DNA of 64,000 nucleotides from Streptomyces sp. NBC_00457 (GTDB lineage: Bacteria > Actinomycetota > Actinomycetes > Streptomycetales > Streptomycetaceae): positions 8,432,001 to 8,496,000 of the forward strand of contig NZ_CP107905.1 in NCBI RefSeq assembly GCF_036014015.1, given 5' to 3'. Positions 25,255-33,898 of this stretch are shown here, one piece after another (within the stretch, counting starts at the first letter, position 1; every line of letters begins with the position of its first letter). The translations under genes and the position numbers were made by a program. The notes beneath the pieces were generated by a model that worked only from the letters and a program-made list of their open reading frames with translations, did no database searches and had not been told where the DNA came from.

Positions 25255-25960
25255 GCGCAGACGCAGGCCCTGGCACCGGACGCGCGCCTACCGCCTGACC
25301 AGGACGGCCCTGCTCGCGGCCGTCCTGGTCATGGTGGGGGTGCGGTGCGAGAGGCCGGACATGCCGGTGGCGCCGGAGGGAGCCGACGGCCCGGCCCCCG
25401 TGGCGGCCCCCGCCCCGTCCCGCCCCACACCCTCCGCTCCCCCCGTCCGCGCCGAACGCCGTACCACACCCACACCCACACCCGCGCCCCCACTCCGCCC
25501 GCTGCCCCGGTCCCGGCCGACGACCCTCCGCATCCCGTCCCTCGGTATCGACGCCCCGGTCATGGGCCTCGGGCTCGACCCGGACCGGGAACTGGAGACG
25601 CCCCCGATCGACAAACCCAAGCTCGTCGGCTGGTACGAGGGCGGCCCCACGCCCGGCGAGCCCGGCACCGCGATCGCCGTCGGCCACCGCGACACCAGAA
25701 CCGGCCGCGCCGTCTTCGCCGGGCTGGCCGAGGTGAAGCCCGGCAAGCCGATCGAGGCGCGGCGCGCGGACGGCCGTACCGCCGTCTACACCGTGGACCG
25801 GGTCAAGGTCTTCGACAAGGCGGACTTCCCCGACAAGGAGGTCTACGGCCCGGCCAAGCGCCCGGAACTCCGCGTGATCACCTGCGGTGGCCTCTTCAGC
25901 CGGCGCTCGGGCTACACCAGCAACGTGGTGGTCTTCGCCCACCTGACCGCCACAAAGTGA
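25241..25960 (+). CDS. Class F sortase
   Basis: A 239-residue transpeptidase. A basic start and one helix (about 20-35) anchor it, a Pro/Ala/Thr-rich spacer (40-92) crosses the wall, and the sortase barrel begins at TLRIPSLGIDAPV. Catalytic residues are visible: His149 in AVGHRDT, Cys215 in VITCGG, and Arg221/222 before SGYTSNVVVFA. Class F enzymes are typical of actinobacteria and often act on one neighbouring protein. It starts inside the end of the putative substrate gene, so the two are translationally coupled. Confidence 0.93.
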   Translation: MVPRRRRRRPWHRTRAYRLTRTALLAAVLVMVGVRCERPDMPVAPEGADGPAPVAAPAPSRPTPSAPPVRAERRTTPTPTPAPPLRPLPRSRPTTLRIPSLGIDAPVMGLGLDPDRELETPPIDKPKLVGWYEGGPTPGEPGTAIAVGHRDTRTGRAVFAGLAEVKPGKPIEARRADGRTAVYTVDRVKVFDKADFPDKEVYGPAKRPELRVITCGGLFSRRSGYTSNVVVFAHLTATK

Positions 25961-26081
25961 CCAACCTCTTCCCCGACCGCGCACATTCCGTTAACTTCCG
26001 TGACCCACAGCCCCGTTCGACCCGAGCGGGGCATATCGACCGCGGAACCAGCGCACGAGTGAGCCCTCGGGGGCACCTGTC

Positions 26082-27419
26082 ATGACACGCGCCATCTCTC
26101 TGCACGATGTGAGCAAGGTGTACGACCGTGGTGTCCGTGTGGTGGACCGGCTGTCGCTGGACATCGAGCCCGGTGAGTTCCTGGTGCTGCTCGGGCCGTC
26201 CGGGTGCGGGAAGTCCACCGTGCTCAGAATGATCGCGGGGCTGGAGGAGATCACCGAGGGCGAGTTGCTGCTCGACGGCGAGTACGCCAACGATCTGCTG
26301 CCGTACGGGCGGAACATGGCGATGGTCTTCCAGAACTTCGCGCTGTATCCGAGCATGACCAGCCGCGACAACATCGGCTTCCCGCTGCGCATCGAGGCGC
26401 CCGGCGCGGACCCCCGCCCGCGCGTGGACGCCACCGCCCGCATGCTGGGCATCGAGGACCTGCTCGACCGCTTCCCCGGCCAGCTCTCCGGCGGCGAACG
26501 CCAGCGCGTCGCCATGGGCCGCGCCATCGCCCGGCACCCCTCCGCGTTCCTGATGGACGAACCGCTGTCCAACCTGGACGCCAAGCTCCGCAACCACCTA
26601 CGGGCCGAAATATCCGCCCTCACCCGCGAGTTGGGCGTCACCACGGTGTACGTCACCCACGACCAGGCCGAGGCCATGTCGCTCGGCGACCGGGTCGCCG
26701 TCCTGCGCGGCGGCCGCCTCCAGCAGGTCGGCACCCCGCGCTCGGTCTACGCGCTGCCCCGCAACGTCTTCGTCGCCGCCTTCATCGGCATCCCGCGCAT
26801 CAACCTGCTGCGCGGCCTGGTGCGCGCCCCGCTCGACGGCGCGATGACCATCAGCCTCGGCAAGCAGTATCTGCGGCTGCCCGAACCCCTGTCCCTGGAC
26901 CACCAGTTGCTCCGTGTCCAGCAGGGCCGGGAGGTCATCGTCGGCCTGCGCTCGGAGGCGATACGCATCGCCAAACCGGCGTCCGCACGGCCCGGTGAGG
27001 CCGTGCTCACCGGCCTGGTCGAGCATGTCGAGTTCCAGGGCCACGAGGTCCTCGTCCACTTCAACACCGGCTCCCACCCGGCCGTCGTACCCGATCTGGA
27101 GGCCCCGCGCCCGGCCCGCCCGGTCCGGCGCCGGCGCCGCGAGGGCGGTACGGTCCTGGACCGCATCCGCGAGCGCGCGGGCGCGCGGCGCGCGGGACCG
27201 GTGGTGGTCCTGGACCACCCGGCGGACGCGGCCCCCGAACCGGCGCCGCCCGAGGGCCGGCTCCCCGGCGACCTCATCGTCCGCACCACCCCGGACATCG
27301 AACTCCGGCACGGAATGCAGGTCCCTCTCCTCGTCGACATCGCCCACCTGTTCGTCTTCGACCAGCACGGCGAGCGGATCTGCCCGGCTCCGGCGCGTTT
27401 GCCGGACTTGGACGAGTGA
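26082..27419 (+). CDS. Orphan sugar-type ABC ATPase (UgpC/MsiK-like) with an expanded C-domain
   Basis: A 445-residue ATPase of the CUT1 sugar-importer class. Walker A is GPSGCGKST (about 36-44), then the Q-loop VFQNFALYP, the signature LSGGERQRV, Walker B FLMDEPLSNLD and the H-loop YVTHDQAEAM. The C-terminal regulatory (TOBE) part is longer than usual (family about 370): an Arg/Pro/Ala-rich insert at about 340-395 (PARPVRRRRREGG ... PEPAPPEGR) splits it. No permease or binding protein lies nearby, so like MsiK it may energise transporters elsewhere. CCCCG/CGGGG repeats at about 26011-26031 may terminate the sortase transcript. Confidence 0.88.
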   Translation: MTRAISLHDVSKVYDRGVRVVDRLSLDIEPGEFLVLLGPSGCGKSTVLRMIAGLEEITEGELLLDGEYANDLLPYGRNMAMVFQNFALYPSMTSRDNIGFPLRIEAPGADPRPRVDATARMLGIEDLLDRFPGQLSGGERQRVAMGRAIARHPSAFLMDEPLSNLDAKLRNHLRAEISALTRELGVTTVYVTHDQAEAMSLGDRVAVLRGGRLQQVGTPRSVYALPRNVFVAAFIGIPRINLLRGLVRAPLDGAMTISLGKQYLRLPEPLSLDHQLLRVQQGREVIVGLRSEAIRIAKPASARPGEAVLTGLVEHVEFQGHEVLVHFNTGSHPAVVPDLEAPRPARPVRRRRREGGTVLDRIRERAGARRAGPVVVLDHPADAAPEPAPPEGRLPGDLIVRTTPDIELRHGMQVPLLVDIAHLFVFDQHGERICPAPARLPDLDE

Positions 27420-27438
27420 GCCTCGCGACGATGGGTGC

Positions 27439-27891
27439 ATGAATCTCCAACTCACCCGTACCCAGGCCGCGTTCGCCGTGGCCGGACTGCTGCTCGCCGT
27501 CGGCGCTCCGACCGCCTACGCCACCTTCGACGACGGGACCTCCGCCGCACCGCCGCGCGGAGAGCCGTACATCGAGACCCAGCTCTTCTTCGGCACCGCG
27601 CGCCCGGACGGCGGCCCGGCCGTCACCGACAAGCAGTTCATGGCCTTCATCGACAAGGAGGTCACCCCCGGCTTCCCGAACGGGCTGACCGTGCAGAGCG
27701 GGCGCGGGCAGTGGAAGGACATGAGCGGCGCGATCGAGAAGGAGCGGTCGTACGAGCTGATCCTGCTGTATCCGGTGGCGGAGGCGGGCCCGAGCGACCG
27801 GAAGATCGAGGAGATCCGCCGGGACTACGAGAAGGCCTTCGGCCAGGAGTCGGTGGGCCGGGTCGACGACCGGGCCCAGGTCGACTTCTGA
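27439..27891 (+). CDS. Exported DUF3574-type protein
   Basis: A 150-residue protein. A signal sequence or N-terminal helix spans about 8-28 (TQAAFAVAGLLLAVGAPTAYA), followed by a compact domain: YIETQLFFGTARPDGGPAVTDKQFMAFIDKEVTPGFPNGLTV, then RSYELILLYPV. I recognise this as DUF3574, a family with no known function. The ATG at 27439 follows the ABC ATPase stop by 19 bp, so they may share a transcript. Confidence 0.8.
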   Translation: MNLQLTRTQAAFAVAGLLLAVGAPTAYATFDDGTSAAPPRGEPYIETQLFFGTARPDGGPAVTDKQFMAFIDKEVTPGFPNGLTVQSGRGQWKDMSGAIEKERSYELILLYPVAEAGPSDRKIEEIRRDYEKAFGQESVGRVDDRAQVDF

Positions 27892-27925
27892 CCGGTCCGT
27901 AAGCTCAGGCCCCCCTGGCGAGCAA

Positions 27926-27944
27926 AAACTAACATCGCTAGTTT
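27926..27944. promoter_or_regulatory. TetR-type operator before the aldehyde dehydrogenase operon
   Basis: AAACTAACATCGCTAGTTT is a near-perfect inverted repeat 39 bp before the ATG. It matches the complement of the site at 34568-34586 at 15 of 19 positions. Its TAGTTT half could double as the -10 box. Confidence 0.65.
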
Positions 27945-27983
27945 GGTGCTCGGAGCACATGGTCCCGCCCGGGAGGAAGCACG

Positions 27984-29372
27984 ATGAAGGCACACGACGG
28001 CATGTACATCGACGGCGCCTGGCGCCCCGCCGCCGGTCACGACGCGATCGAGGTCGTGAACCCGGCCGACGAGGAGGTCATCGGCCGGGTTCCGGCCGGC
28101 GGCGCCGAGGACGTCGACACCGCCGTACGGGCCGCCCGCGCCGCCCTCCCGGGCTGGGCCGCGACCCCGCCCGCCGAACGGGCCGCACGCCTGACCGCCC
28201 TCCGGGACGTCCTCGTGGCCCGCAAGGACGAGATCGCCGAGACGGTCACGGCCGAGCTCGGCTCGCCGCTGAAGTTCTCCGAGAACGTCCACGCGGCCGT
28301 CCCGATCGCGGTCGCGGGCTCGTACGCCGAGCTGGCGGCGACGTACGCCTTCGAGGAGAAGGTCGGCAACTCGACCGTCTTCCATGAGCCGATCGGCGTG
28401 GTCGGCGCGATCACGCCCTGGAACTACCCGCTCCACCAGATCGTCGCCAAGGTAGCCCCGGCGCTGGCGGCGGGCTGCACGGTCGTGCTGAAGCCCGCCG
28501 AGGACACCCCGCTCGTCGCCCAGCTCTTCGCCGAGGCGGTCCACGAGGCCGGGGTCCCCGCCGGCGTCTTCAACCTCGTCACCGGCCTCGGCCCGGTCGC
28601 GGGCCAGGCGCTCGCCGAGCACCCGGGCGTCGACCTGGTCTCGTTCACCGGCTCCACGGCCGTCGGACGGCAGATCGGCGCGACCGCGGGCGCGGCCGTC
28701 AAGAAGGTCGCCCTGGAGCTGGGCGGCAAGTCCGCCAACGTCATCCTCCCGAGCGCCGACCTCGCCAAGGCCGTCAACGTCGGCGTCGCCAACGTCATGT
28801 CCAACTCCGGCCAGACATGCAGCGCGTGGACGCGGATGCTGGTGCACCGGGAGCAGTACGACGAGGCGGTGGAGCTGGCCGCCACCGCCGCCGCCAAGTA
28901 CGGCGAGCGCATCGGCCCCGTCGTGAGCGCCAAGCAGCAGGCGCGGGTGCGCGGTTACATCGAGAAGGGCGTCGCGGAAGGCGCGCGGATCGTCGCGGGC
29001 GGCGCGGAACCCCCGTACGAGCAGGGCTACTTCATCGCGCCCACGGTCTTCGCCGATGTCACCCCCGACATGACGATCGCCCAGGAGGAGATCTTCGGGC
29101 CGGTCCTGTCGATCATCCGGTACGAGGACGAGGACGACGCGCTGCGGATCGCCAACGGCACGGTCTACGGGCTCGCCGGCGCCGTGTGGGCGGGCGACGC
29201 GTCGGAGGCGGCGGCCTTCGCGCGCCGCATGGACACCGGGCAGGTCGACATCAACGGCGGACGCTTCAACCCCCGTGCCCCCTTCGGCGGTTACAAGCAG
29301 TCAGGTGTGGGCCGCGAACTCGGTGCGCACGGCCTGGCCGAGTACCTCCAGACCAAGTCCCTGCAGTTCTGA
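27984..29372 (+). CDS. NAD(P)+-dependent aldehyde dehydrogenase
   Basis: A 462-residue enzyme that oxidises an aldehyde to its acid. The general base Glu245 is in LELGGKS, the nucleophile Cys279 in SNSGQTCSAWTR, and the NAD-binding segment is ITPWNYPLHQIVAKVAPALAAG, with EEIFGPVLS near the end. Length is normal for the class. It is first in a two-gene operon with a zinc alcohol dehydrogenase 11 bp downstream, so the pair should take an alcohol to an acid. A TetR-type operator overlaps its promoter. The substrate is unknown. Confidence 0.95.
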   Translation: MKAHDGMYIDGAWRPAAGHDAIEVVNPADEEVIGRVPAGGAEDVDTAVRAARAALPGWAATPPAERAARLTALRDVLVARKDEIAETVTAELGSPLKFSENVHAAVPIAVAGSYAELAATYAFEEKVGNSTVFHEPIGVVGAITPWNYPLHQIVAKVAPALAAGCTVVLKPAEDTPLVAQLFAEAVHEAGVPAGVFNLVTGLGPVAGQALAEHPGVDLVSFTGSTAVGRQIGATAGAAVKKVALELGGKSANVILPSADLAKAVNVGVANVMSNSGQTCSAWTRMLVHREQYDEAVELAATAAAKYGERIGPVVSAKQQARVRGYIEKGVAEGARIVAGGAEPPYEQGYFIAPTVFADVTPDMTIAQEEIFGPVLSIIRYEDEDDALRIANGTVYGLAGAVWAGDASEAAAFARRMDTGQVDINGGRFNPRAPFGGYKQSGVGRELGAHGLAEYLQTKSLQF

Positions 29373-29383
29373 GGAGCCCGCAC

Positions 29384-30466
29384 ATGGTTCGCGCCGCCGT
29401 CCTTCCCGCCATCGGCTCCCCGCTGGAGATCACCGACATCGACCTGCCCGACCCCGGCCCGGACCGCATCCGCGTCCGCCTGGCCGCCGCCGGCGTCTGC
29501 CACTCCGACCTGTCCCTGTCCAACGGCACCATGCGGGTACCGGTCCCGGCCGTCCTCGGCCACGAAGGCGCCGGGACGGTCGTCGCCGTGGGCGAGGGGG
29601 TCACCCACCTCGCCCCCGGCGACCACGTCGTCCTCAACTGGGCCCCGTCCTGCGGAAGTTGCCACGCCTGCTCGCTCGGTGAGGTCTGGCTGTGCGCCAA
29701 CGCGCTGAACGGCGCCGCCGACGTCCACGCCCGGCGCACATCCGACGGCACCGACCTCCACCCCGGCCTGAACGTGGCCGCGTTCGCCGAGGAGACGGTC
29801 GTCTCCGCGTCCTGCGCCCTCCCGCTCCCCGAGGGCATCCCGCTCACCGACGCGGCCCTCCTCGGCTGCGCGGTCCTCACCGGCTACGGTGCCGTCCACC
29901 ACTCGGCACGTGTCCAGCCGGGGGAGACGGTGGCGGTGTACGGCGTCGGGGGAGTGGGGCTCGCGGCACTTCAGGCGGCCCGTATCGCGGGCGCTTCGAA
30001 GATCGTCGCGGTCGATGTCTCCCTGGAGAAGGAGGAGTTGGCGCGGGCCGCGGGTGCCACGGACTACGTCGTCGCCTCCGACACCACGGCCCGCGAGATC
30101 CGCGCCCTCACCGGCAAGCAGGGCGTCGACGTCGCCGTCGAGTGCGTGGGCCGCGCGACCACCATCCGCACGGCCTGGGACTCCACCCGCCGCGGCGGAC
30201 GCACCACGGTCGTGGGCATCGGCGGCAAGGACCAGCAGGTCACCTTCAACGCCCTGGAGATCTTCCACTGGGGCCGCACCCTGTCGGGCTGCGTCTACGG
30301 CAACTCGGACCCCGTGAAGGACCTCCCGGTCCTCGCCGAGCACGTCCGCGCGGGCCGCCTGGACCTGGGGGCGCTGGTGACGGAGCGGATCGCGCTGGAC
30401 GGGATTCCGGCGGCGTTCGAGAACATGCTGGCGGGGAAGGGCGGACGGGCGCTGGTGGTGTTCTGA
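29384..30466 (+). CDS. Zinc-dependent alcohol dehydrogenase
   Basis: A 360-residue medium-chain dehydrogenase. Catalytic zinc ligands lie in GVCHSDLSLSNG and GHEGAGTVV. Structural zinc cysteines are in CGSCHACSLGEVWLC. The nucleotide fold is VAVYGVGGVGLAALQAARIAGA. It resembles the class III-like and mycothiol- or NDMA-dependent branch used for primary alcohols. The ATG at 29384 has GAGGAG upstream and is coupled closely to the aldehyde dehydrogenase. Together they should convert an alcohol via an aldehyde to a carboxylic acid. Confidence 0.94.
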   Translation: MVRAAVLPAIGSPLEITDIDLPDPGPDRIRVRLAAAGVCHSDLSLSNGTMRVPVPAVLGHEGAGTVVAVGEGVTHLAPGDHVVLNWAPSCGSCHACSLGEVWLCANALNGAADVHARRTSDGTDLHPGLNVAAFAEETVVSASCALPLPEGIPLTDAALLGCAVLTGYGAVHHSARVQPGETVAVYGVGGVGLAALQAARIAGASKIVAVDVSLEKEELARAAGATDYVVASDTTAREIRALTGKQGVDVAVECVGRATTIRTAWDSTRRGGRTTVVGIGGKDQQVTFNALEIFHWGRTLSGCVYGNSDPVKDLPVLAEHVRAGRLDLGALVTERIALDGIPAAFENMLAGKGGRALVVF

Positions 30467-30523
30467 GGCAGCGGTGAGCCCGGAGCCCCCCTGGGTGCTC
30501 CGGGCAACCTTCGCGCACAACCG

Positions 30524-30552
30524 TTGACGGCATACCGTCCGGTCAGTACGTT
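30524..30552 (+). promoter_or_regulatory. Promoter with an embedded TetR-type operator before the MHS transporter
   Basis: TTGACG (30524-30529), a 17-nt spacer and TACGTT (30547-30552) make a good vegetative promoter. CATACCGTCCGGTCAGTAC (30531-30549) fills the spacer and shares the core seen at 19389, 45481 and 51057. A bound repressor would exclude RNA polymerase. Confidence 0.6.
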
Positions 30553-30591
30553 CGCCGCCAACGTCCCCAGCACCCACCGGAGTGTGCACGC

Positions 30592-31914
30592 ATGGACATG
30601 GCCCCCTCCGCCCACCCGCTCCCCACGACCACCGTCCCCACGGTCAACCGCCGCCGCGTAGCCACCGCGGCAGCGCTCGCCTCGGCCGTCGAGTGGTACG
30701 ACTACTTCGTCTTCGGCATCGCCGCCGCCCTCGTCCTCGGCGACCTGTACTTCCCCGCCGGCAACTCCACCGCCGGAGTACTCGCCTCCTTCGCCACCTT
30801 CGCCGTCGGCTTCCTCGCCCGTCCCCTCGGCGGCATCGTCGCGGGCCAGCTCGGCGACAAGCGAGGCCGCAAACCCATGCTGGTCCTCGCGCTCACGCTG
30901 ATGGGCGTCGCCACCACCGGCATCGGCCTGCTCCCGACGTACGAGACGATCGGCGTCGCCGCCCCGATCCTCCTGGTCCTGCTCCGCGTCGCCCAGGGCG
31001 TCGCCGTCGGCGCGCAGTGGGGCGGTGCGATGCTGCTGGCCACCGAGTACGCCCCCGAGGGCAAGCGCGGTGTCTACGGCAGCGTCGTCCAACTCGGCGT
31101 CCCCATCGGCGTGGTGACCGCCAACACCGTCTTCCTGCTGGCCGGCGCCTTCACCTCCGAGTCGGCGTTCGCCGCCTGGGGCTGGCGCATCCCGTTCCTG
31201 ATCGGCCTGTTCGTGCTCGCGCTCGCCTGGTACATCCACACCCGCGTCGAGGAGACCCCCGAATTCCGGGCGGCAGAACGGGAGTTGAGCGAGAAGGGGA
31301 AGTCGGAGCAGACCTCCCCGCTGCGCACGATCCTCCGCAACCACCTCGGCACGGTCCTCCTCGCCGGCGGCTCCTTCGCCGTGAACACCGCGACCTTCTA
31401 CATCCTCATCACCGGCGTCCTCGACTACACGACCCGCGAACTCGACATGAAACGCAGCGCGGTCCTCACGGTCTCTCTCTGCGTCAGCCTCACCCAGCTG
31501 ATCCTCATCCCCGCGTCCGCCGCCCTGTCCGACCGCGTCGGCCGCATCCGGGTCTACGCGTTCGGCGCGGCCGGCATCGCGCTGTGGGCCGTACCGCTGT
31601 TCCTGCTGATCGACACGGGTTCGCTGCTGTGGCTGGCCGTCGGCACCTTCGTCGCCAGCTGCTTCCTCAGCATCATGTACGGCCCCCAGGCCGCGCTGTT
31701 CGCCGAGCTGTTCACGGCCGAGATGCGTTACACCGGCGCCTCCCTGGGCTACCAGATCGCGGCCGTGTGCGGCGGCGGACTCGCCCCCTTCGTGATGGTG
31801 CTGCTCCTGGAGGCCACCGGCACGTCGATGGCGGTGTCCGCCTACATCATCGGGCTCTCCGTCATCGCCCTGCTGTCCATCAAGGTCCTTGCGGACAGGG
31901 CGCGTTCACGTTGA
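30592..31914 (+). CDS. MFS metabolite:H+ symporter (MHS family)
   Basis: A 440-residue importer with about 12 helices. The start of helix 1, ASAVEWYDYFVFGIAAALVLGDLYFP, and the loop GQLGDKRGRKPMLV are classic for the MHS group (shikimate, alpha-ketoglutarate, dicarboxylate and related acids). The C-terminal half holds the YGPQAALFAELFTAEMRYTGASLGYQI signature. It follows the alcohol/aldehyde dehydrogenase genes but has its own promoter and operator. It overlaps the convergent EamA gene by 9 bp. Confidence 0.93.
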   Translation: MDMAPSAHPLPTTTVPTVNRRRVATAAALASAVEWYDYFVFGIAAALVLGDLYFPAGNSTAGVLASFATFAVGFLARPLGGIVAGQLGDKRGRKPMLVLALTLMGVATTGIGLLPTYETIGVAAPILLVLLRVAQGVAVGAQWGGAMLLATEYAPEGKRGVYGSVVQLGVPIGVVTANTVFLLAGAFTSESAFAAWGWRIPFLIGLFVLALAWYIHTRVEETPEFRAAERELSEKGKSEQTSPLRTILRNHLGTVLLAGGSFAVNTATFYILITGVLDYTTRELDMKRSAVLTVSLCVSLTQLILIPASAALSDRVGRIRVYAFGAAGIALWAVPLFLLIDTGSLLWLAVGTFVASCFLSIMYGPQAALFAELFTAEMRYTGASLGYQIAAVCGGGLAPFVMVLLLEATGTSMAVSAYIIGLSVIALLSIKVLADRARSR

Positions 31915-32853
31915 TTCCGAGGCCCGCTCGGGCTGCGACGCCGGCGGCACCGCCTCCGGCGTCGCAGCCCGTGCGCGCGACCGCGACACCGCCACCCCGG
32001 CCAGACACAGCGCCCCGCCCGCGAGCGTGAGCAGCTTCGGCACCTCGCCGAGCGCCAGCCACGACATCAGGACGACCAGTGCGGGAACGGCGTACGTCGT
32101 CGCTCCCATCTTGCTGGCCGTCGTACGGGACAGCGCGTAGGCCCACGTCGTGAAGGCCAGCGCGGTCGGGAACACGCCGAGATAGACCATGTTGAGCGTC
32201 GCCGACAGCGGTGCGTCCGCCGCGTCCGACACCAGCTGCCCGGCGAACGGCAGACAGGCCACCGCCCCGACCAGACACCCGAACGTCGTCACCTGGAGCA
32301 CACTGGCATGCCCGAGCGCGGGCTTCTGCGCCACGACCCCGCCCGCGTAACCGACAGCGGCCAGCAGACACAGCACCACACCGAGCACCGACGATCCGTC
32401 TCCGCCCGACATCGACACCCCCACGGCCACCGCACCCGCGAACGACACCGCCATGCCCGCCAGCAGCCGCGGCGGCATCGCATCACCGAGCAGCCGCGCG
32501 GCGAGCAGCGCCACCAGGATCGGCCCGATGTTCACCACCAGGGCGGCCGTCCCCGCATCCACCTGCTGCTCGCCCCAGTTGAGCGCGACCATGTAGAACC
32601 CGAACCACAACACCCCCGATATAGCGATCCCGGGCCACGCCGCCCGCGGCGGCCAGCCCTCCCGCCGAACGAGACAGAAGATCCCCAGCGTCAGGGCTCC
32701 CGCCAGCAACCGCCCGAGCGCCAGCGCACCCGGCGAGTACGACTCACCGGCACTGCGGATGGACACGAAGGCGGAGGCCCAGAGGACGACGGTGACGGTG
32801 GCGGCTCCGGCGGCGAGGAGATCGGTGCGGCGGGCGGGGGAGGGGTTCATCAT
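31906..32853 (-). CDS. EamA-family (DMT) permease
   Basis: A 315-residue transporter made of two EamA repeats with ten helices (AAGAATVTVVLWASAFVSIRSAG, then VVLCLLAAVGYAGGVVAQKPAL in the second half, ending PKLLTLAGGALCLAGVAVSRSRAR). Family members export amino acids or other metabolites; the substrate is unknown. Met codons at 32853 and 32850 are both possible starts. Its 3' end overlaps the convergent MHS gene. Confidence 0.92.
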   Translation of the reverse strand: MMNPSPARRTDLLAAGAATVTVVLWASAFVSIRSAGESYSPGALALGRLLAGALTLGIFCLVRREGWPPRAAWPGIAISGVLWFGFYMVALNWGEQQVDAGTAALVVNIGPILVALLAARLLGDAMPPRLLAGMAVSFAGAVAVGVSMSGGDGSSVLGVVLCLLAAVGYAGGVVAQKPALGHASVLQVTTFGCLVGAVACLPFAGQLVSDAADAPLSATLNMVYLGVFPTALAFTTWAYALSRTTASKMGATTYAVPALVVLMSWLALGEVPKLLTLAGGALCLAGVAVSRSRARAATPEAVPPASQPERASEST

Positions 32854-32980
32854 GCTCCAGAGGCTAGGTGGGGAGGATGGGGGAGGCTCGCGAATTTCGG
32901 ACGGTGAGATGGGCAGGTCAGGGGTGGCATGCGGGGTGGGGCGACCGCTCGTTCGGCACCTGGTTCACACGGGGGACTGC

Positions 32981-33034
32981 AGCGCCCCGCTAGGGGCGCG
33001 GGGAACTGCGCGACCAGCCCCCACACACCCGCAC
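32981..33034 (-). repeat. Intergenic hairpin repeat, copy R4 (short form)
   Basis: A GCGCCCC-GCTA-GGGGCGC stem at 32982-32999, followed by the GGGGAACTGCGCGACCAGCC tail and CCCGCA. It lies downstream of the ArsR gene. With R5 it brackets that gene in inverted orientation. Confidence 0.85.
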
Positions 33035-33057
33035 CCGGCACACAACAGAAGCTCCCC

Positions 33058-33768
33058 TCACCGCAACGCCCCCGCCGAGATACCCAACAGCTCCCCCAGC
33101 ACCCGCTCCCCCGACGGAGTCACTGTCACGGCCCGCTCGGACCCGATCCGCACACACCAGCCGGCGTCCAACGCATGACGGCACAACGCCGCCCCCGCCA
33201 CGCCCGCAAGATGGGAACGCCGCTCCGTCCAGTCGAGGCACCCACGGGCCAGCGGACGCCGTCCCTTGCGCTCGAGCCCGATGCCGACCGAGTCGAACCA
33301 CCGCAGCCCCGCCTCCGTGAGCGCGAACCCGGTGTCCTGGCTCAGCAGTCCGCGCTCGGTCAGCGCGTCGGTGAGCGTGATGCCGAGCCGCCCGGCGAAG
33401 TGGTCGTAGCAGGTGCGGCCGCGGGCCATCGCGGACCCGGCGGTCGACTCCCGGAGGGAGCGCGGGCGCGCTGCCGCATCCGGTGCGACCTGCGCGGCCA
33501 GGTCCTCCAGCAGCTGCGCGACCTGCGGATCGGCGAGACGGACGTACCGATGGCGCCCCTGCCGCTCCTCCGCGAGCAGCCCGCCCGCGACGAGCCTGCC
33601 CAGGTGCCCGCTCAGCGTCGACGCGGCGACACCCGCGTGCCGGGCCAGCTCACCGGCGGTCCACGCCCGCCCGTCGAGCAGTGCGAGCAGACACACGGCC
33701 CGCGTCTCGTCGGCGACGAGCCCGGCTAGCCGGGCCAGTTCGGGGGCTCGGGCGTCCTTGGCGGTCAT
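33058..33768 (-). CDS. ArsR-family winged-helix regulator
   Basis: A 236-residue regulator, longer than typical ArsR proteins (about 110). The winged helix is in the first half (LLALLDGRAWTAGELARHAGVAASTLSGHLGRLVAGGLLAEERQGRHRYVRLADPQVAQLLEDLA). The second half contains YDHFAGRLGITLTDALTERGLL and CLDWTERRSHLAGVAGAALCRHAL, a combination I know from DUF-type extended ArsR proteins in actinobacteria. No target gene is evident. It is flanked by inverted repeat copies R4 and R5. Confidence 0.88.
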   Translation of the reverse strand: MTAKDARAPELARLAGLVADETRAVCLLALLDGRAWTAGELARHAGVAASTLSGHLGRLVAGGLLAEERQGRHRYVRLADPQVAQLLEDLAAQVAPDAAARPRSLRESTAGSAMARGRTCYDHFAGRLGITLTDALTERGLLSQDTGFALTEAGLRWFDSVGIGLERKGRRPLARGCLDWTERRSHLAGVAGAALCRHALDAGWCVRIGSERAVTVTPSGERVLGELLGISAGALR

Positions 33769-33835
33769 GTGTTCCAGGATGGGCCACTGAAACTTCGGCC
33801 TGGACCGAACGGTGGCGCTCTGCTGGGGGCGTGCG

Positions 33836-33893
33836 TCGGCTGCGGGTCCGTTGTGGCTGGTCGCGCAGTTCCCCGCGCCCCTATCGGGGCGCT
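33836..33893 (+). repeat. Intergenic hairpin repeat, copy R5 (short form)
   Basis: GTTGTGGCTGGTCGCGCAG leads to a GCGCCCC-TATC-GGGGCGC stem at 33875-33892. The stem ends 7 bp from the TetR stop codon (33899), the position of a terminator. Confidence 0.85.
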
Positions 33894-33898
33894 GTCGC

